A stretch of 64,000 nucleotides of DNA from UBA11606 sp965243715 (GTDB lineage Bacteria; Actinomycetota; Acidimicrobiia; Acidimicrobiales; Aldehydirespiratoraceae). Location of the stretch: NCBI GenBank assembly GCA_965243715.1, contig CBDEVU010000007.1, positions 62,001 through 126,000 of the forward strand. Direction: 5' to 3'. Both the position numbers and the translations under genes were made by a program. Each line of letters begins with the position of its first letter. The stretch's first letter is position 1. The notes under the pieces were generated by a model. The model had not been told where the DNA came from. It searched no databases and saw only the letters and a list, made by a program, of their open reading frames with translations. Below, piece by piece: positions 25,805 to 34,114 of the stretch.

Positions 25805-26545
25805 CTAGCAGTCTGGTACAGTCAGTTCGTCGTCGAAGCCTTGGGCTTGGAGATCCTCGAGGACCGAGGCTCGAACGGCATACCCCACGCGATCGGCTCG
25901 GGTCGTGGTGGCGTAAGCAATACCGATGACCGTGCCGTCGTGGTCGATCAGGGCAGCCCCTGAGTCTCCCGATTCAATATCGGCCGCGATGAGCCACGAT
26001 GGCCGACTAATGCGTTGGTCAGAACCAACGGCTTCGATGCGGACCGTGACTGGGCGATCGACTCGGAAGGGAACGATCTCTATCACCGGTCCGGAATCCC
26101 AGCCGAAAACGGCACCCTCCGTTCCTGCTCTCGCCTCACCGAGCGGTAGAGGGCTAAGTACTGCCTCGGGCGTGCGGAGGATGGCGAGATCGTTATCGGC
26201 GTCGAAGGCCACGACAACAGCGTGGATCTCTGTTCCATCGGCGAACTTAAGGCGCGGGTCAGCGACGCCCAGCAGCACATGGGCGTTCGTTGCCACGAGG
26301 TTCTCAGCAATCGCAAAACCACTCCCCTCGCTGGTCTGCCCGCAAGCAATACCCACGATCCGCATCGTCGATAGAGCCAGAACCTCCCGCTCTCGTTCGG
26401 TGAATCCGTCGCTGGTTGGAACCGGACCGGGATCGGGCGGCGAGTCGAGCGGCAACAGACGGTTGGGGTCCGCGGTCTCGATCGAACCCACACACCCGCT
26501 AAGTATCAGTGTCGTCGCCACGACTATCGCGGCAACTCCCCTCAT
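25805..26545 (-). CDS. Trypsin-like serine protease lipoprotein
   Basis: A 246-residue protein beginning with a lipoprotein signal (LILSGC, Cys at residue 18), so it should be anchored outside the cytoplasmic membrane. The catalytic triad is visible as His89 (ATNAHVLLG), Asp119 (ADNDLAIL) and Ser195 (ESGDSGAAL). There is no PDZ domain, unlike HtrA, and no multi-pass membrane region, unlike mycobacterial MarP. The frame is open to 26785, but the start is placed at ATG 26545 because it overlaps the trmI stop as ATGA and is followed at once by the signal peptide. Substrate unknown. Confidence 0.88.
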   Translation of the reverse strand: MRGVAAIVVATTLILSGCVGSIETADPNRLLPLDSPPDPGPVPTSDGFTEREREVLALSTMRIVGIACGQTSEGSGFAIAENLVATNAHVLLGVADPRLKFADGTEIHAVVVAFDADNDLAILRTPEAVLSPLPLGEARAGTEGAVFGWDSGPVIEIVPFRVDRPVTVRIEAVGSDQRISRPSWLIAADIESGDSGAALIDHDGTVIGIAYATTTRADRVGYAVRASVLEDLQAQGFDDELTVPDC

Positions 26546-27321
26546 TCGGCGAGAAGTCGAGCGTGGGTTAAAAACCCGGTGTGTGCAACCATTCGATGGT
26601 CGGGCCTCACCGCCGCGCCTTGGACGTGCCAGCCACGGTGCAGCACCTCCATCGTCTCGGCCATCCCAAAGGTCGACGCCTCGAACGCGTCGTGAAGCTG
26701 GGAGGCTTGGATGATGCTGGGGGTGTAGGCGAGCAAGATCCCGCCCCGCCGCAGAGCGTTCTCGGCGTGGGGCACGACCTGCCATGGCTCTGCTAGATCG
26801 AGCACGATGCGGTCAAGGTCGATCTCGTCGATACCGGCGTAAACATCGCGAATCTGGGTCTGGTAGTTGTCGAGGGACCCCGGCCCAAGGAATCGGGCTA
26901 CGTTTTTGCGGGCGGTGGCCTCGAAGTCGGCGCGGATTTCATACCCAGTTATCCGAGCCCCGGCCCGAAGAAGTCCAGTGGACAGCGCGCCACTACCGAG
27001 TCCCGATTCAAGTACGCGGGCACCAGGAAAGATATCGGCCTGCACGAGAATCGGGCCGATGTCCTTCGGGTACACGACCTGGGCCCCACGCGGCATCTTC
27101 AGCACGTAGTCGGTGATAGTTGGCCGAAGGGCGATGAAAACCATACCCAGAGTCGAGCGATAGGTCTCTCCTTCGGCCTTCCCGATCAGTTTGTCGTGGG
27201 CCAAAACGCCGGAATGGGAGTGAAACTCCCCTCCTTCGGCAAGGTCGATGAGATAACGCCGTTTCTTACGGTCGATTAGCAGAACAGGCTCGCCCGCTTT
27301 TAGGCTTCCGCCGCGAGTCAT
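26542..27321 (-). CDS. trmI: tRNA (adenine-N1)-methyltransferase TrmI
   Basis: A 259-residue SAM-dependent methyltransferase that makes m1A58 in the T-loop of tRNAs. The N-terminal beta domain (KAGEPVLLIDRKKRRYLIDL) and the DIGPILVQADIFPGARVLESGLGSGALS block, including the SAM motif, are diagnostic. The frame is open to 27510, but ATG 27321 overlaps the preceding gene as ATGA and matches the usual N-terminus. trmI near arc is a conserved actinobacterial arrangement. Here it is followed by a lipoprotein protease gene, also by ATGA overlap. Confidence 0.93.
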   Translation of the reverse strand: MTRGGSLKAGEPVLLIDRKKRRYLIDLAEGGEFHSHSGVLAHDKLIGKAEGETYRSTLGMVFIALRPTITDYVLKMPRGAQVVYPKDIGPILVQADIFPGARVLESGLGSGALSTGLLRAGARITGYEIRADFEATARKNVARFLGPGSLDNYQTQIRDVYAGIDEIDLDRIVLDLAEPWQVVPHAENALRRGGILLAYTPSIIQASQLHDAFEASTFGMAETMEVLHRGWHVQGAAVRPDHRMVAHTGFLTHARLLAE

Positions 27322-27599
27322 TGTCGAGTTTTTCGGCGACCGCGGGTAGAGCCAAGTTTGGTTGGACTCGGCGAATTGGGGTCGAGGTGGCGAATGAGAA
27401 ACGATTCGCCGGGTTGGAGTGACTCGGTGAATCGAATGGGCATAACGCCGCGCTTCATCACCTTGGCCGACCCGCGAAGCAGCCTCTGGGCGACGAACAT
27501 TATGAGCCACACTGACGAACCGCCGAACACCCCGCGCCAGCCGGTGTGGCGCCGGAGAGTGCTGCTTACGTAGCTACCGCCGATGGATCGTAGACCCAT
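27318..27599 (-). CDS. Small hypothetical protein with one membrane segment
   Basis: A 93-residue basic protein with a possible membrane segment (about residues 23-40) and a C-terminal half containing SLQPGESFLIRHLDP and a very basic tail. No family is recognised. It is supported as a real gene by its overlaps: one base with the upstream membrane-protein gene (27599) and four bases (ATGA) with trmI. This places it in the same transcript as the small membrane proteins, trmI and the protease. Confidence 0.65.
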   Translation of the reverse strand: MGLRSIGGSYVSSTLRRHTGWRGVFGGSSVWLIMFVAQRLLRGSAKVMKRGVMPIRFTESLQPGESFLIRHLDPNSPSPTKLGSTRGRRKTRQ

Positions 27600-27817
27600 C
27601 AGATACGCCGAATCTCGACCACGGTGGATTTCGTGATCCCGACTCTTCGACCCGCGAGGTACGCCAAGACCAGTACCAACAGGCCCGCTGCGGCGACAAT
27701 CGGGAGCAACTTGGGGGCCGCGCTTTGGACTCGACTTTCAACCTCACCTCGCGCCTCTCGAAAGGAATCGGCGAGTTGCTGGCGGGTTATGGGTTCGTCG
27801 CGTGGTTGCTTGGCCAT
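27599..27817 (-). CDS. Small single-span membrane protein
   Basis: A 72-residue protein with a charged, probably helical N-terminal half (ITRQQLADSFREARGEVESR) and one membrane helix (about residues 38-56), ending in a short basic tail. It shares single bases with both neighbours (stop/start overlaps at 27817 and 27599), a strong sign of co-translation. No function can be assigned; small membrane proteins of this build often occur next to holin-like proteins in actinobacteria. Confidence 0.7.
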   Translation of the reverse strand: MAKQPRDEPITRQQLADSFREARGEVESRVQSAAPKLLPIVAAAGLLVLVLAYLAGRRVGITKSTVVEIRRI

Positions 27818-28113
27818 TAGAGGGTCTTTTTCGTGATTCGCCAGCCCAACAAGCCGAGAACAACGGCAACGGCAAGCAAGGTGAACAGGTACGGCAGCCA
27901 GGAGAGGTTGCCTTCGAAGGTGGAACCAGCTTCTTCCTGGATCGCACGGAGAAAGGCAAGGGTTAGCCCGATGCCGCCAATCATTAGGAGCAGCGAACCC
28001 GCCAATCCGAACCCAATCCAGCGCCCGGCGGGCTTGAGGGGATCGATGGTTTCTTGCTGGGCGTAGCGCTTGACAAGATCGAAGACCTCAGCGAAGCCCT
28101 GTTGTTTGCCCAT
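27817..28113 (-). CDS. Small membrane protein resembling actinobacterial holin-family proteins
   Basis: A 98-residue protein with two membrane helices (about residues 34-55 and 73-92) joined by a short loop. The N-terminal LVKRYAQQETIDPLKPAGRW and the following glycine-rich helix resemble chromosomal actinobacterial proteins annotated as phage-holin family; no phage genes are near, so this is a housekeeping membrane protein rather than a lysis holin. It lies 40 bases after the PBP4-like gene and overlaps the next gene by one base. Confidence 0.7.
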   Translation of the reverse strand: MGKQQGFAEVFDLVKRYAQQETIDPLKPAGRWIGFGLAGSLLLMIGGIGLTLAFLRAIQEEAGSTFEGNLSWLPYLFTLLAVAVVLGLLGWRITKKTL

Positions 28114-28153
28114 GGGCGATAGTCAACTTTCCGAACGAAACGTGGCTGTCATC

Positions 28154-29686
28154 CTACCCCTGCGAGCGTGGTTCCAGCGGGGCCAATTCGGTGAGGGCGG
28201 GACCGTACGGGTGACCGACAATTGCGCCAACCATCGCGGCCTGCAGTGGGTCGCAGAACTTGTAGGGGCCAAGTGGTTCCGCGCCGTCGACCGATTCGGT
28301 GCGAGAAGAATCGGCGGCCACCATGGCAAAGGTGATCCGTTCGTTGTTGGGGGCGGTGAAGTGGCCCACCAATCCGGTGCCCGTGGCAAAAGCGGTGGCC
28401 ATGATCCGCAGGTCGCCGTCGGTACCGCCACACCCCATCACCGGCGACTCGGAGCGCTCCGGGATGATCTTGGCCCCAATGCCGATGGGATTGGAAATCG
28501 TGGCGTGGAGCATCCCACAGCTGGTGGCGTTGAGGGCCGAACGGCCCGAGCCGTCCACGTAGACGGTGGAAGATTCGTTGACTACGAACGGCAGGCCCGC
28601 GGCCGCGAAACCGAAGGTGGCGAGGGTAAGGGTGGCGCTACCACGCTCCGAAGAACCACCGCCGCGGATTCCGTATTCCTTCAGAAGCATTTCGGTGGTG
28701 GTTGCATCGCGGAGGCTGCGAGCGATGATCTCGGTAAGTACGGGGGAGTCGACCACGGCCAGCGTCTGGCGTTCGGCGAGTCCGGGGGCCGCTTGGGCCC
28801 GCGGCCCGCTGCGCACACTGATCCCCGCGGCCTCCAAGAGGTCGTCAAAGGTGGCAGCGACACTCACCGGTGGATTGGTCGAGCGTTCATTTTGCGCCTG
28901 ATCGAACTCGTCGGGCCATGAGTCGAAGCCATCGTTGAGCAGGAGCGCGGAGAGTGGCCCCACCGAGTGGTCGCGCCCGTCTTTGCGATCCCACACCGGC
29001 AAAGTGAACTCGCCCACGGTGACCAGGTGTTTGTAATAGTCACGCTCGGCGGGGCTGTACTTTGTTTCGTCGCCGATTACCCGCCCCCGCACGGAAACAA
29101 TCTTGCGGTCCTGAAGCGCAGAAATTGCTTGGGCGGCTAGTTCATCAAAGGAGGTGTACGTGCGTTGATAACCGAAACGATTGACGTACTCCTCGGTGGC
29201 CAACGTAGGATCTCCTCCACCGATCACATAGATGTCGCCGTTGAGTACCGCTGTTTGGGTTTCTTCGTCGAGAACAATCTCGGCGTCGGAGGCAATCGCT
29301 ATTTCGGTACGAAAACCAGTGCCGGAACCAACACTGTCGATGGCCGTCGCTGTTAGGAGTCGGTGTAGATCGCCACTCGCGATTGCTGCCGTCACGTTGT
29401 GAGACACAATCTCGACGCCGTCGCGCTCTACGTGGACACATAGCTCGGCCGGAGCGTCAGGACCGACTAGGAGGTCTCCGACTGATTCGGCGAGCAGGTT
29501 GTCGGCCTTGGGCGAACGCAACCATTCGGGGGTACGGCGAGCGCTCAGGATCGGCGTTACCAGTGACGGGTCAGTCGTTGCGGCCGTGGCCCGACCGGGG
29601 TCCGCGGCCTCGTTGGCGCGCCCCGAAAGCACGAACGCGGTGATTGCTATAATCACCAAAGTCAGGGGGAGGAGCAGGCGACGCAT
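28154..29686 (-). CDS. PBP4-like (S13/DacB) protein with degenerate catalytic motifs
   Basis: A 510-residue secreted or membrane-anchored protein (hydrophobic segment at residues 4-20) of the D-Ala-D-Ala carboxypeptidase S13 fold. Fold markers are present: GDIYVIGGGDPTL (about 150-162), TTTEMLLKEYG (about 329-339) and VYVDGSGRS (about 375-383). All three catalytic motifs appear changed. SxxK aligns with DLHR (106-109), SxN with RDA (326-328), and KTG with ATG (434-436). It is therefore predicted to bind or scaffold rather than cleave peptidoglycan. A shifted active site using Ser104 is possible but lacks the spaced Lys. It follows the TetR gene by 47 bases on the same strand. Confidence 0.8.
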   Translation of the reverse strand: MRRLLLPLTLVIIAITAFVLSGRANEAADPGRATAATTDPSLVTPILSARRTPEWLRSPKADNLLAESVGDLLVGPDAPAELCVHVERDGVEIVSHNVTAAIASGDLHRLLTATAIDSVGSGTGFRTEIAIASDAEIVLDEETQTAVLNGDIYVIGGGDPTLATEEYVNRFGYQRTYTSFDELAAQAISALQDRKIVSVRGRVIGDETKYSPAERDYYKHLVTVGEFTLPVWDRKDGRDHSVGPLSALLLNDGFDSWPDEFDQAQNERSTNPPVSVAATFDDLLEAAGISVRSGPRAQAAPGLAERQTLAVVDSPVLTEIIARSLRDATTTEMLLKEYGIRGGGSSERGSATLTLATFGFAAAGLPFVVNESSTVYVDGSGRSALNATSCGMLHATISNPIGIGAKIIPERSESPVMGCGGTDGDLRIMATAFATGTGLVGHFTAPNNERITFAMVAADSSRTESVDGAEPLGPYKFCDPLQAAMVGAIVGHPYGPALTELAPLEPRSQG

Positions 29687-29733
29687 TCTTAGTGCAGGCT
29701 AGGCGCTTGATCCCCAGACTTTGCCGCGCGGCC

Positions 29734-30360
29734 TCAAACGGCGTCCCGGGCGGGCTCAAGGGCGGCACGAAAGAAGGCGCGTACGTGGATGAGGCGGGCG
29801 TTCATTGCTGGTTCGCCCCGCGGGTCGCGATCAAGCAGACCTTCGATAAACGGCATATCGCTAAAGTATGAAAGCAACGCACCGTAACCGGTGAGGAGTA
29901 GCTGTTTGGGATCGTGTTGGCGAAAACGACCCGCGTCCATTTCACGCTGAAAATAATCCGTCGCCCTATTAAACAGTGGTTGCAACGCTAGGCCGAGTTC
30001 GATGTGGCCGGTGCCCTCTTCCGCCAGAGCCTCGCGACGCACCAACCGGACGAAGTCTGGGTTCATGCGGAAAAACTCAAAACCGGCGGTGAGAACATGG
30101 TCGAGTTGTTCCCAACCATCAGAATCAGATTCGGTAGCCGCCCCCTCGACCCGCTCATACCATTCGGTGAGCGCCCGTTCGAAAACCTCCTGATACATTG
30201 CTTCTTTGGTGGCGAAGTGATGAAGCAAACTCTGCCGCCGAATCCCCACCTCACCCGCGATTAGATTGAGTGAAGCGCCCTCGAACCCCCGCTCGGCAAA
30301 CAGATGCTGAGCGGCGTTGATGAGTGCTTCTTTGGTTGCCGGTCCACTCACAGGCAACAT
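29734..30360 (-). CDS. TetR-family transcriptional regulator
   Basis: A 208-residue TetR-type repressor with an N-terminal helix-turn-helix (ALINAAQHLFAERGFEGASL, then IRRQSLLHHFATKEAMYQEV) and a larger C-terminal ligand domain. It lies 47 bases upstream of the PBP4-like gene on the same strand and 41 bases from the divergent 129-residue gene, either of which may be its target. An inverted repeat GTTGCC (30335-30340) / GGCAAC (30353-30358) spans its start codon and could be an autoregulatory site. GTG 30351 is an alternative start. Confidence 0.9.
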   Translation of the reverse strand: MLPVSGPATKEALINAAQHLFAERGFEGASLNLIAGEVGIRRQSLLHHFATKEAMYQEVFERALTEWYERVEGAATESDSDGWEQLDHVLTAGFEFFRMNPDFVRLVRREALAEEGTGHIELGLALQPLFNRATDYFQREMDAGRFRQHDPKQLLLTGYGALLSYFSDMPFIEGLLDRDPRGEPAMNARLIHVRAFFRAALEPARDAV

Positions 30361-30401
30361 CCTAGTACTGTCGATGCGGTGGCCCCGCTAACCTTCCTCC
30401 C

Positions 30402-30791
30402 ATGGAGATCATCGCGGCTTTGTTTATCGACGAAATCGACCTCCGCCAAGTGGCAGGACCGACAACACGAATCGACCTCACCGGGATTCAGTTCAGCGCG
30501 CCTGCTCCTGGCCCGCTTCCATTTACTTGGGCACCGCATTTGGTTGTCATCATTCGCTGCCCGGAGGACGGATCAGGCAGTGGCGTGCTCGAAGTGACCT
30601 ACCACCGCCACGATGAGCAGATTGCTCGTAGCGTTCAGCCGTTCGATGTTGAACCCGGCCGCTTCACCTACCGGCTAGTCCGAGCGGAGATGGATTTCGA
30701 GGATTACGGCACAGTTGAAGCTCGTTGTCGCCTCAACCAGGGCGACCATCTCACCGTTCCGTACACCATTCTTCGGCCCGCGGCGGAATAG
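30402..30791 (+). CDS. Hypothetical protein
   Basis: A 129-residue protein that reads as a mixed beta-strand protein, with alternating hydrophobic residues such as HLVVIIRCPED and VLEVTYHRHD. It has no signal peptide, membrane segment or recognised motif. It is divergent from the TetR gene and precedes the transketolase by about 80 bases. The lack of a clear ribosome site before ATG 30402 suggests a short or absent leader. Function unknown. Confidence 0.7.
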   Translation: MEIIAALFIDEIDLRQVAGPTTRIDLTGIQFSAPAPGPLPFTWAPHLVVIIRCPEDGSGSGVLEVTYHRHDEQIARSVQPFDVEPGRFTYRLVRAEMDFEDYGTVEARCRLNQGDHLTVPYTILRPAAE

Positions 30792-30871
30792 TCATAGACA
30801 AGAGCGGTAGTTTGCGCCGTTAGGATTCTCACACCGCGGAATTGTTCGGATGCCGGAATGTAGGGGGAAAA

Positions 30872-32824
30872 ATGATCGACTTCGATGCGCGTTCTATCAG
30901 CGTGATCCGTGGGATCGCCATGGACGGGCCTCACGCAGCGCGTAGTGGCCATCAGGGAACTGCCATGTCGCTCGCTCCCCTCGCCCACGTCCTCTTCACT
31001 AGAATCATGAACTACGACCCGTCACGACCACTGTGGCCCGATCGTGATCGTTTTGTGCTGTCGGCGGGCCATGCGTCGATTCTTCAGTACGCCCTTTTGC
31101 ATCTCGCCGGATTCGGGCTCACGACCAACGATCTCCGCGACTTTCGTCAGTGGGCGTCGGCCACTCCCGGTCACCCCGAGGTGGGTCATACCCCCGGCGT
31201 GGAGGTCACTACCGGCCCGTTGGGGCAAGGGGTCGCAAACCTAGTCGGGATGGCCATCACCGAGGCGCAACTGCGGAGTCGCTACGGCGCCGAGATTGTC
31301 GACCACCACGCCTTTGGTATCGCGGGCGACGGCGATCTCTGCGAAGGAATTAGCCATGAGGCGGCTTCCCTCGCAGGTCATCTAGGACTCGGAAAAATCG
31401 TCCTGTGTTACGACGACAACCACATCACGATCGATGGGGAAACCGAATTAGCGCTCAGCGACAACGCCGCCGAACGCTTCCGGGCCTACGGCTGGCATGT
31501 CCAAGAACTCGGAGCGGTCGGCGAAGACTGCGATGCCCTCGAAGCCGGAATCCGTCGAGCCATGGCCGTCACCGACCAACCCTCCCTTGTCATCGTGCGG
31601 ACTATCATCGCCACGCCCGCCCCCGAGTCAGCCAACACCAGCGGCGCCCACGGCTACGCCATCTTCGAGGATGAAATTGCCGCGACCAAAACCACGATGG
31701 GCATGCCACCCACTGAAACGTTCCATGTACCGGACGATATTGCGGCTGCGTACCTCGCGGCGGGCGGGCGCGGTCGATCGCCTCGTGAAGCGTGGGAAGG
31801 TCGCGTGGCGGGCTTTACTGGCGATCGCGCCAACCTAGAAGCCCAGTTCGCCGGAATTGGACTCCCCGGATGGCAAGAAGCGCTCCCGACCTTCGAGGTT
31901 GGCTCGTCTGTGGCGACGAGAAAGGCCTCCAACATGGTGCTTCAGGATCTGGTGGACTTGCTGCCGGGTCTCACCGGTGGTGGAGCCGACCTCACCGGAA
32001 ACACCGGCACGGTCATCAAAGATCACGGCGTGTTCTCGGCCGCAAACCCCGGCGGGCGCCAGATCTATTTCGGGGTCCGGGAGCACGCCATGGGCGCCAT
32101 CGCCAACGGTATGGCCCTGCACGGCGGGGCGATTCCTGTCGTGGGTACCTTCTTGGTCTTTGCTGATTACATGCGCGGCGCGGTGCGCTTGGCCGCGTTG
32201 TCCCAGGCCCGGACGATCTTCGTCTGGAGTCACGACTCTGTTGGGGTGGGCGAGGATGGACCAACCCATCAACCCGTCGAACAGATTGCGTCGCTGCGAG
32301 CCATGCCCGGCCTTCGCGTTATACGACCCGCCGACGCCGCGGAGACAGCACACGCGTGGCGGGTGGCCTTGGAGTCCGGAGGTCCGACCGCCCTGATCCT
32401 CTCCCGCCAGAACCTGCCAGTGCTTGAGGGCACCGCCGATGGCGCCGTTCACAGCGGGGCTTACGTCTTACGTGAAGCCGACGAGGCCCAGATCACCCTG
32501 GTAGGAACCGGCAGCGAAGTAAGCCTGTGCCTCGACAGCGCTCTTCACTTGGCCGGACAAGGGATAACGGCCCGTGTGGTCTCCTTTCCTTGTTGGGAAC
32601 TCTTTGCCGAAACCGCTGCCGAGTATCAATCCGCGGTTCTGCGACCAGCTATTCCCTCCCTCGCCGTTGAAGCAGGGGTGGCCCAAGGATGGCATCGCTT
32701 TGTGGACGACGTTGTGTCCGTCGACCGGTTCGGAGCATCCGCGCCTAGTACCACGGTGATGCGCGAACTTGGGTTAACTGTGGACCACGTTACTGCCCGC
32801 GCCCTAGCCTTACTAGGCGCCTGA
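30872..32824 (+). CDS. tkt: Transketolase
   Basis: A 650-residue thiamine-diphosphate enzyme of the non-oxidative pentose phosphate pathway, moving two-carbon units between ketose and aldose phosphates. The thiamine-binding motif is GDGDLCEGISHEAASLAGHL, and the C-terminal half carries the pyrimidine-binding block FGVREHAMGAIANGMALHGG and HDSVGVGEDGPTHQPVEQ. ATG 30872 is chosen because a TAGGGGG ribosome site lies just before it; the upstream TTG at 30842 lacks one. It is followed after 15 bases by transaldolase, so both steps of the pathway are co-expressed. Confidence 0.96.
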   Translation: MIDFDARSISVIRGIAMDGPHAARSGHQGTAMSLAPLAHVLFTRIMNYDPSRPLWPDRDRFVLSAGHASILQYALLHLAGFGLTTNDLRDFRQWASATPGHPEVGHTPGVEVTTGPLGQGVANLVGMAITEAQLRSRYGAEIVDHHAFGIAGDGDLCEGISHEAASLAGHLGLGKIVLCYDDNHITIDGETELALSDNAAERFRAYGWHVQELGAVGEDCDALEAGIRRAMAVTDQPSLVIVRTIIATPAPESANTSGAHGYAIFEDEIAATKTTMGMPPTETFHVPDDIAAAYLAAGGRGRSPREAWEGRVAGFTGDRANLEAQFAGIGLPGWQEALPTFEVGSSVATRKASNMVLQDLVDLLPGLTGGGADLTGNTGTVIKDHGVFSAANPGGRQIYFGVREHAMGAIANGMALHGGAIPVVGTFLVFADYMRGAVRLAALSQARTIFVWSHDSVGVGEDGPTHQPVEQIASLRAMPGLRVIRPADAAETAHAWRVALESGGPTALILSRQNLPVLEGTADGAVHSGAYVLREADEAQITLVGTGSEVSLCLDSALHLAGQGITARVVSFPCWELFAETAAEYQSAVLRPAIPSLAVEAGVAQGWHRFVDDVVSVDRFGASAPSTTVMRELGLTVDHVTARALALLGA

Positions 32825-32839
32825 CTCTCTCGGAGCAAC

Positions 32840-33931
32840 ATGTCTCGATTGCACAATCTGTACGACACCGAAGGGCAGAGTCCCTGGCTCGACAATATCC
32901 GCCGGGGTTGGATCACCGGTGGCGAACTCAACTCGTGGATCGAACGCGGGGTGCGCGGGCTAACCTCCAACCCTTCGATCTTCCAGAAGGCGATCCAGGG
33001 TTCTGTCGAATACGACACCGAGTTCGCCGCCGCGATCGGCGATGGTCTCAGCGTGGAGGATTCGTACTGGCAGTTGGTGACCTCCGATATCGAGGCCGCT
33101 CTCGCCATCTTGCGGCCGGTGTACGACACTTCCGCTGGCCTCGACGGCTACGTGTCGGTTGAGGTTGACCCCAGCCTCGCCCACGACAGTGCCGGCACCG
33201 AAGCCGCCGCCCGCGCCCTCGATATACGCTTGAACGCGCCTAACTTGTACGTGAAGATCCCGGCCACGACAGCGGGCCTTGCTCCTATCCAGACCATGAT
33301 TAGCGAGAAACGTTCGATCAACGTGACCCTGATTTTTTCGCTGCAACGCTACGCGGAGGTTATGGAGGCTTACATTGCCGGACTCGAAGCAGCTGAGGGT
33401 GACTTGAGCGACATCAGCAGCGTGGCTTCCTTCTTCATTAGCCGCGTCGATGTCGAAATCGATCGAAGGCTGGCCGCCATCGGGACCACGTCGGCGCTCG
33501 CCTTGCGAGGTAAAGCCGCCGTCGCCAACGGCAAACTCGCCTACGCGTTGTTCCAGGAGACGTTCCGAGGCGTTCGCTGGGAGGCTCTCGTTGCCCGAGG
33601 CGCACGCGTTCAGCGGCCTCTGTGGGCGTCTACTTCAACCAAGGATCCCGCTTTTCCCGACACCTTGTATGTCGACGAACTAATCGGGCCCGACACAGTT
33701 AACACTCTGCCTGACAACACCCTCGATGCCTTTGCTGATCACGGCACGGTGGCCCGAACCATAGATGCTGATGTCGAGGCGGCTCGGGCGGTCATAGCGG
33801 ACCTAGCGGAGTTGGGAATCCACATGGACGAAGTCACGCAACTGCTCGAGGACGAAGGAGTTGCGTCGTTCGAGAAGTCTTTCGACGAATTGCTCGACGC
33901 CCTTAGTACCAAAGCGGACGCCTTGTCGTAA
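32840..33931 (+). CDS. tal: Transaldolase
   Basis: A 363-residue transaldolase of the longer actinobacterial type, transferring a dihydroxyacetone unit from sedoheptulose-7-phosphate to glyceraldehyde-3-phosphate. TSNPSIFQKAI is the N-terminal signature, and the Schiff-base Lys lies in NLYVKIPATTAGL. RPLWASTSTKDPAF is the conserved late block. It is 15 bases downstream of transketolase with its own GGAG site, and is followed by a strong hairpin at 33965. Confidence 0.95.
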   Translation: MSRLHNLYDTEGQSPWLDNIRRGWITGGELNSWIERGVRGLTSNPSIFQKAIQGSVEYDTEFAAAIGDGLSVEDSYWQLVTSDIEAALAILRPVYDTSAGLDGYVSVEVDPSLAHDSAGTEAAARALDIRLNAPNLYVKIPATTAGLAPIQTMISEKRSINVTLIFSLQRYAEVMEAYIAGLEAAEGDLSDISSVASFFISRVDVEIDRRLAAIGTTSALALRGKAAVANGKLAYALFQETFRGVRWEALVARGARVQRPLWASTSTKDPAFPDTLYVDELIGPDTVNTLPDNTLDAFADHGTVARTIDADVEAARAVIADLAELGIHMDEVTQLLEDEGVASFEKSFDELLDALSTKADALS

Positions 33932-33964
33932 TTTCTTGGCGCGGCTAGTACACTGGCTCGCTAC

Positions 33965-33992
33965 GGTTCGGATCGATGCGGTAATCCGAACC
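33965..33992 (+). terminator. Perfect 9-bp hairpin after transaldolase
   Basis: GGTTCGGAT (33965-33973) pairs perfectly with ATCCGAACC (33984-33992) around a 10-base loop, 34 bases after the tal stop. There is no T-run, as is usual for GC-rich actinobacteria. It probably ends the tkt-tal transcript. The rest of the 33932-34114 gap holds the next gene's ribosome site and no other feature I can support. Confidence 0.65.
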
Positions 33993-34051
33993 CACGATCA
34001 CCACGCCTGCTACGTGTAGCGCACGAGCGCAGTGGCTAAGGCTGTTCGGCT

Positions 34052-34057
34052 AAGGAG
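34052..34057 (+). promoter_or_regulatory. Strong ribosome site without a standard start codon
   Basis: AAGGAG sits in the open frame of the SNF2 gene 63 bases before the first usable start (TTG 34115). The codon at normal spacing is GTT (34064-34066), not GTG. The frame is open from the stop at 34037. Translation may truly begin there if GTT is a mutated or misread GTG, giving a protein 17 residues longer. Confidence 0.5.
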
Positions 34058-34114
34058 TTCATCGTTACTATCATCCACGACCGGGCCTATCTGACGCCGA
34101 CACAGTTTGACGCC

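Noticed and set aside
27322..27510. N-terminal extension of trmI
   Set aside because: The extension overlaps another gene and is unlike TrmI; ATG 27321 overlaps the upstream stop and fits the family.
27817..28113. Holin-like gene as evidence of a prophage
   Set aside because: No endolysin, integrase, structural phage gene or attachment repeat is nearby, and the gene is fused into a chromosomal operon by one-base overlaps.
28070..28921. Plus-strand open frame (283 residues) opposite the PBP4-like gene
   Set aside because: I considered it because the PBP4 motifs are degenerate, but it has Gly/Arg-rich shadow composition and no domain, while the minus strand keeps S13 fold markers.
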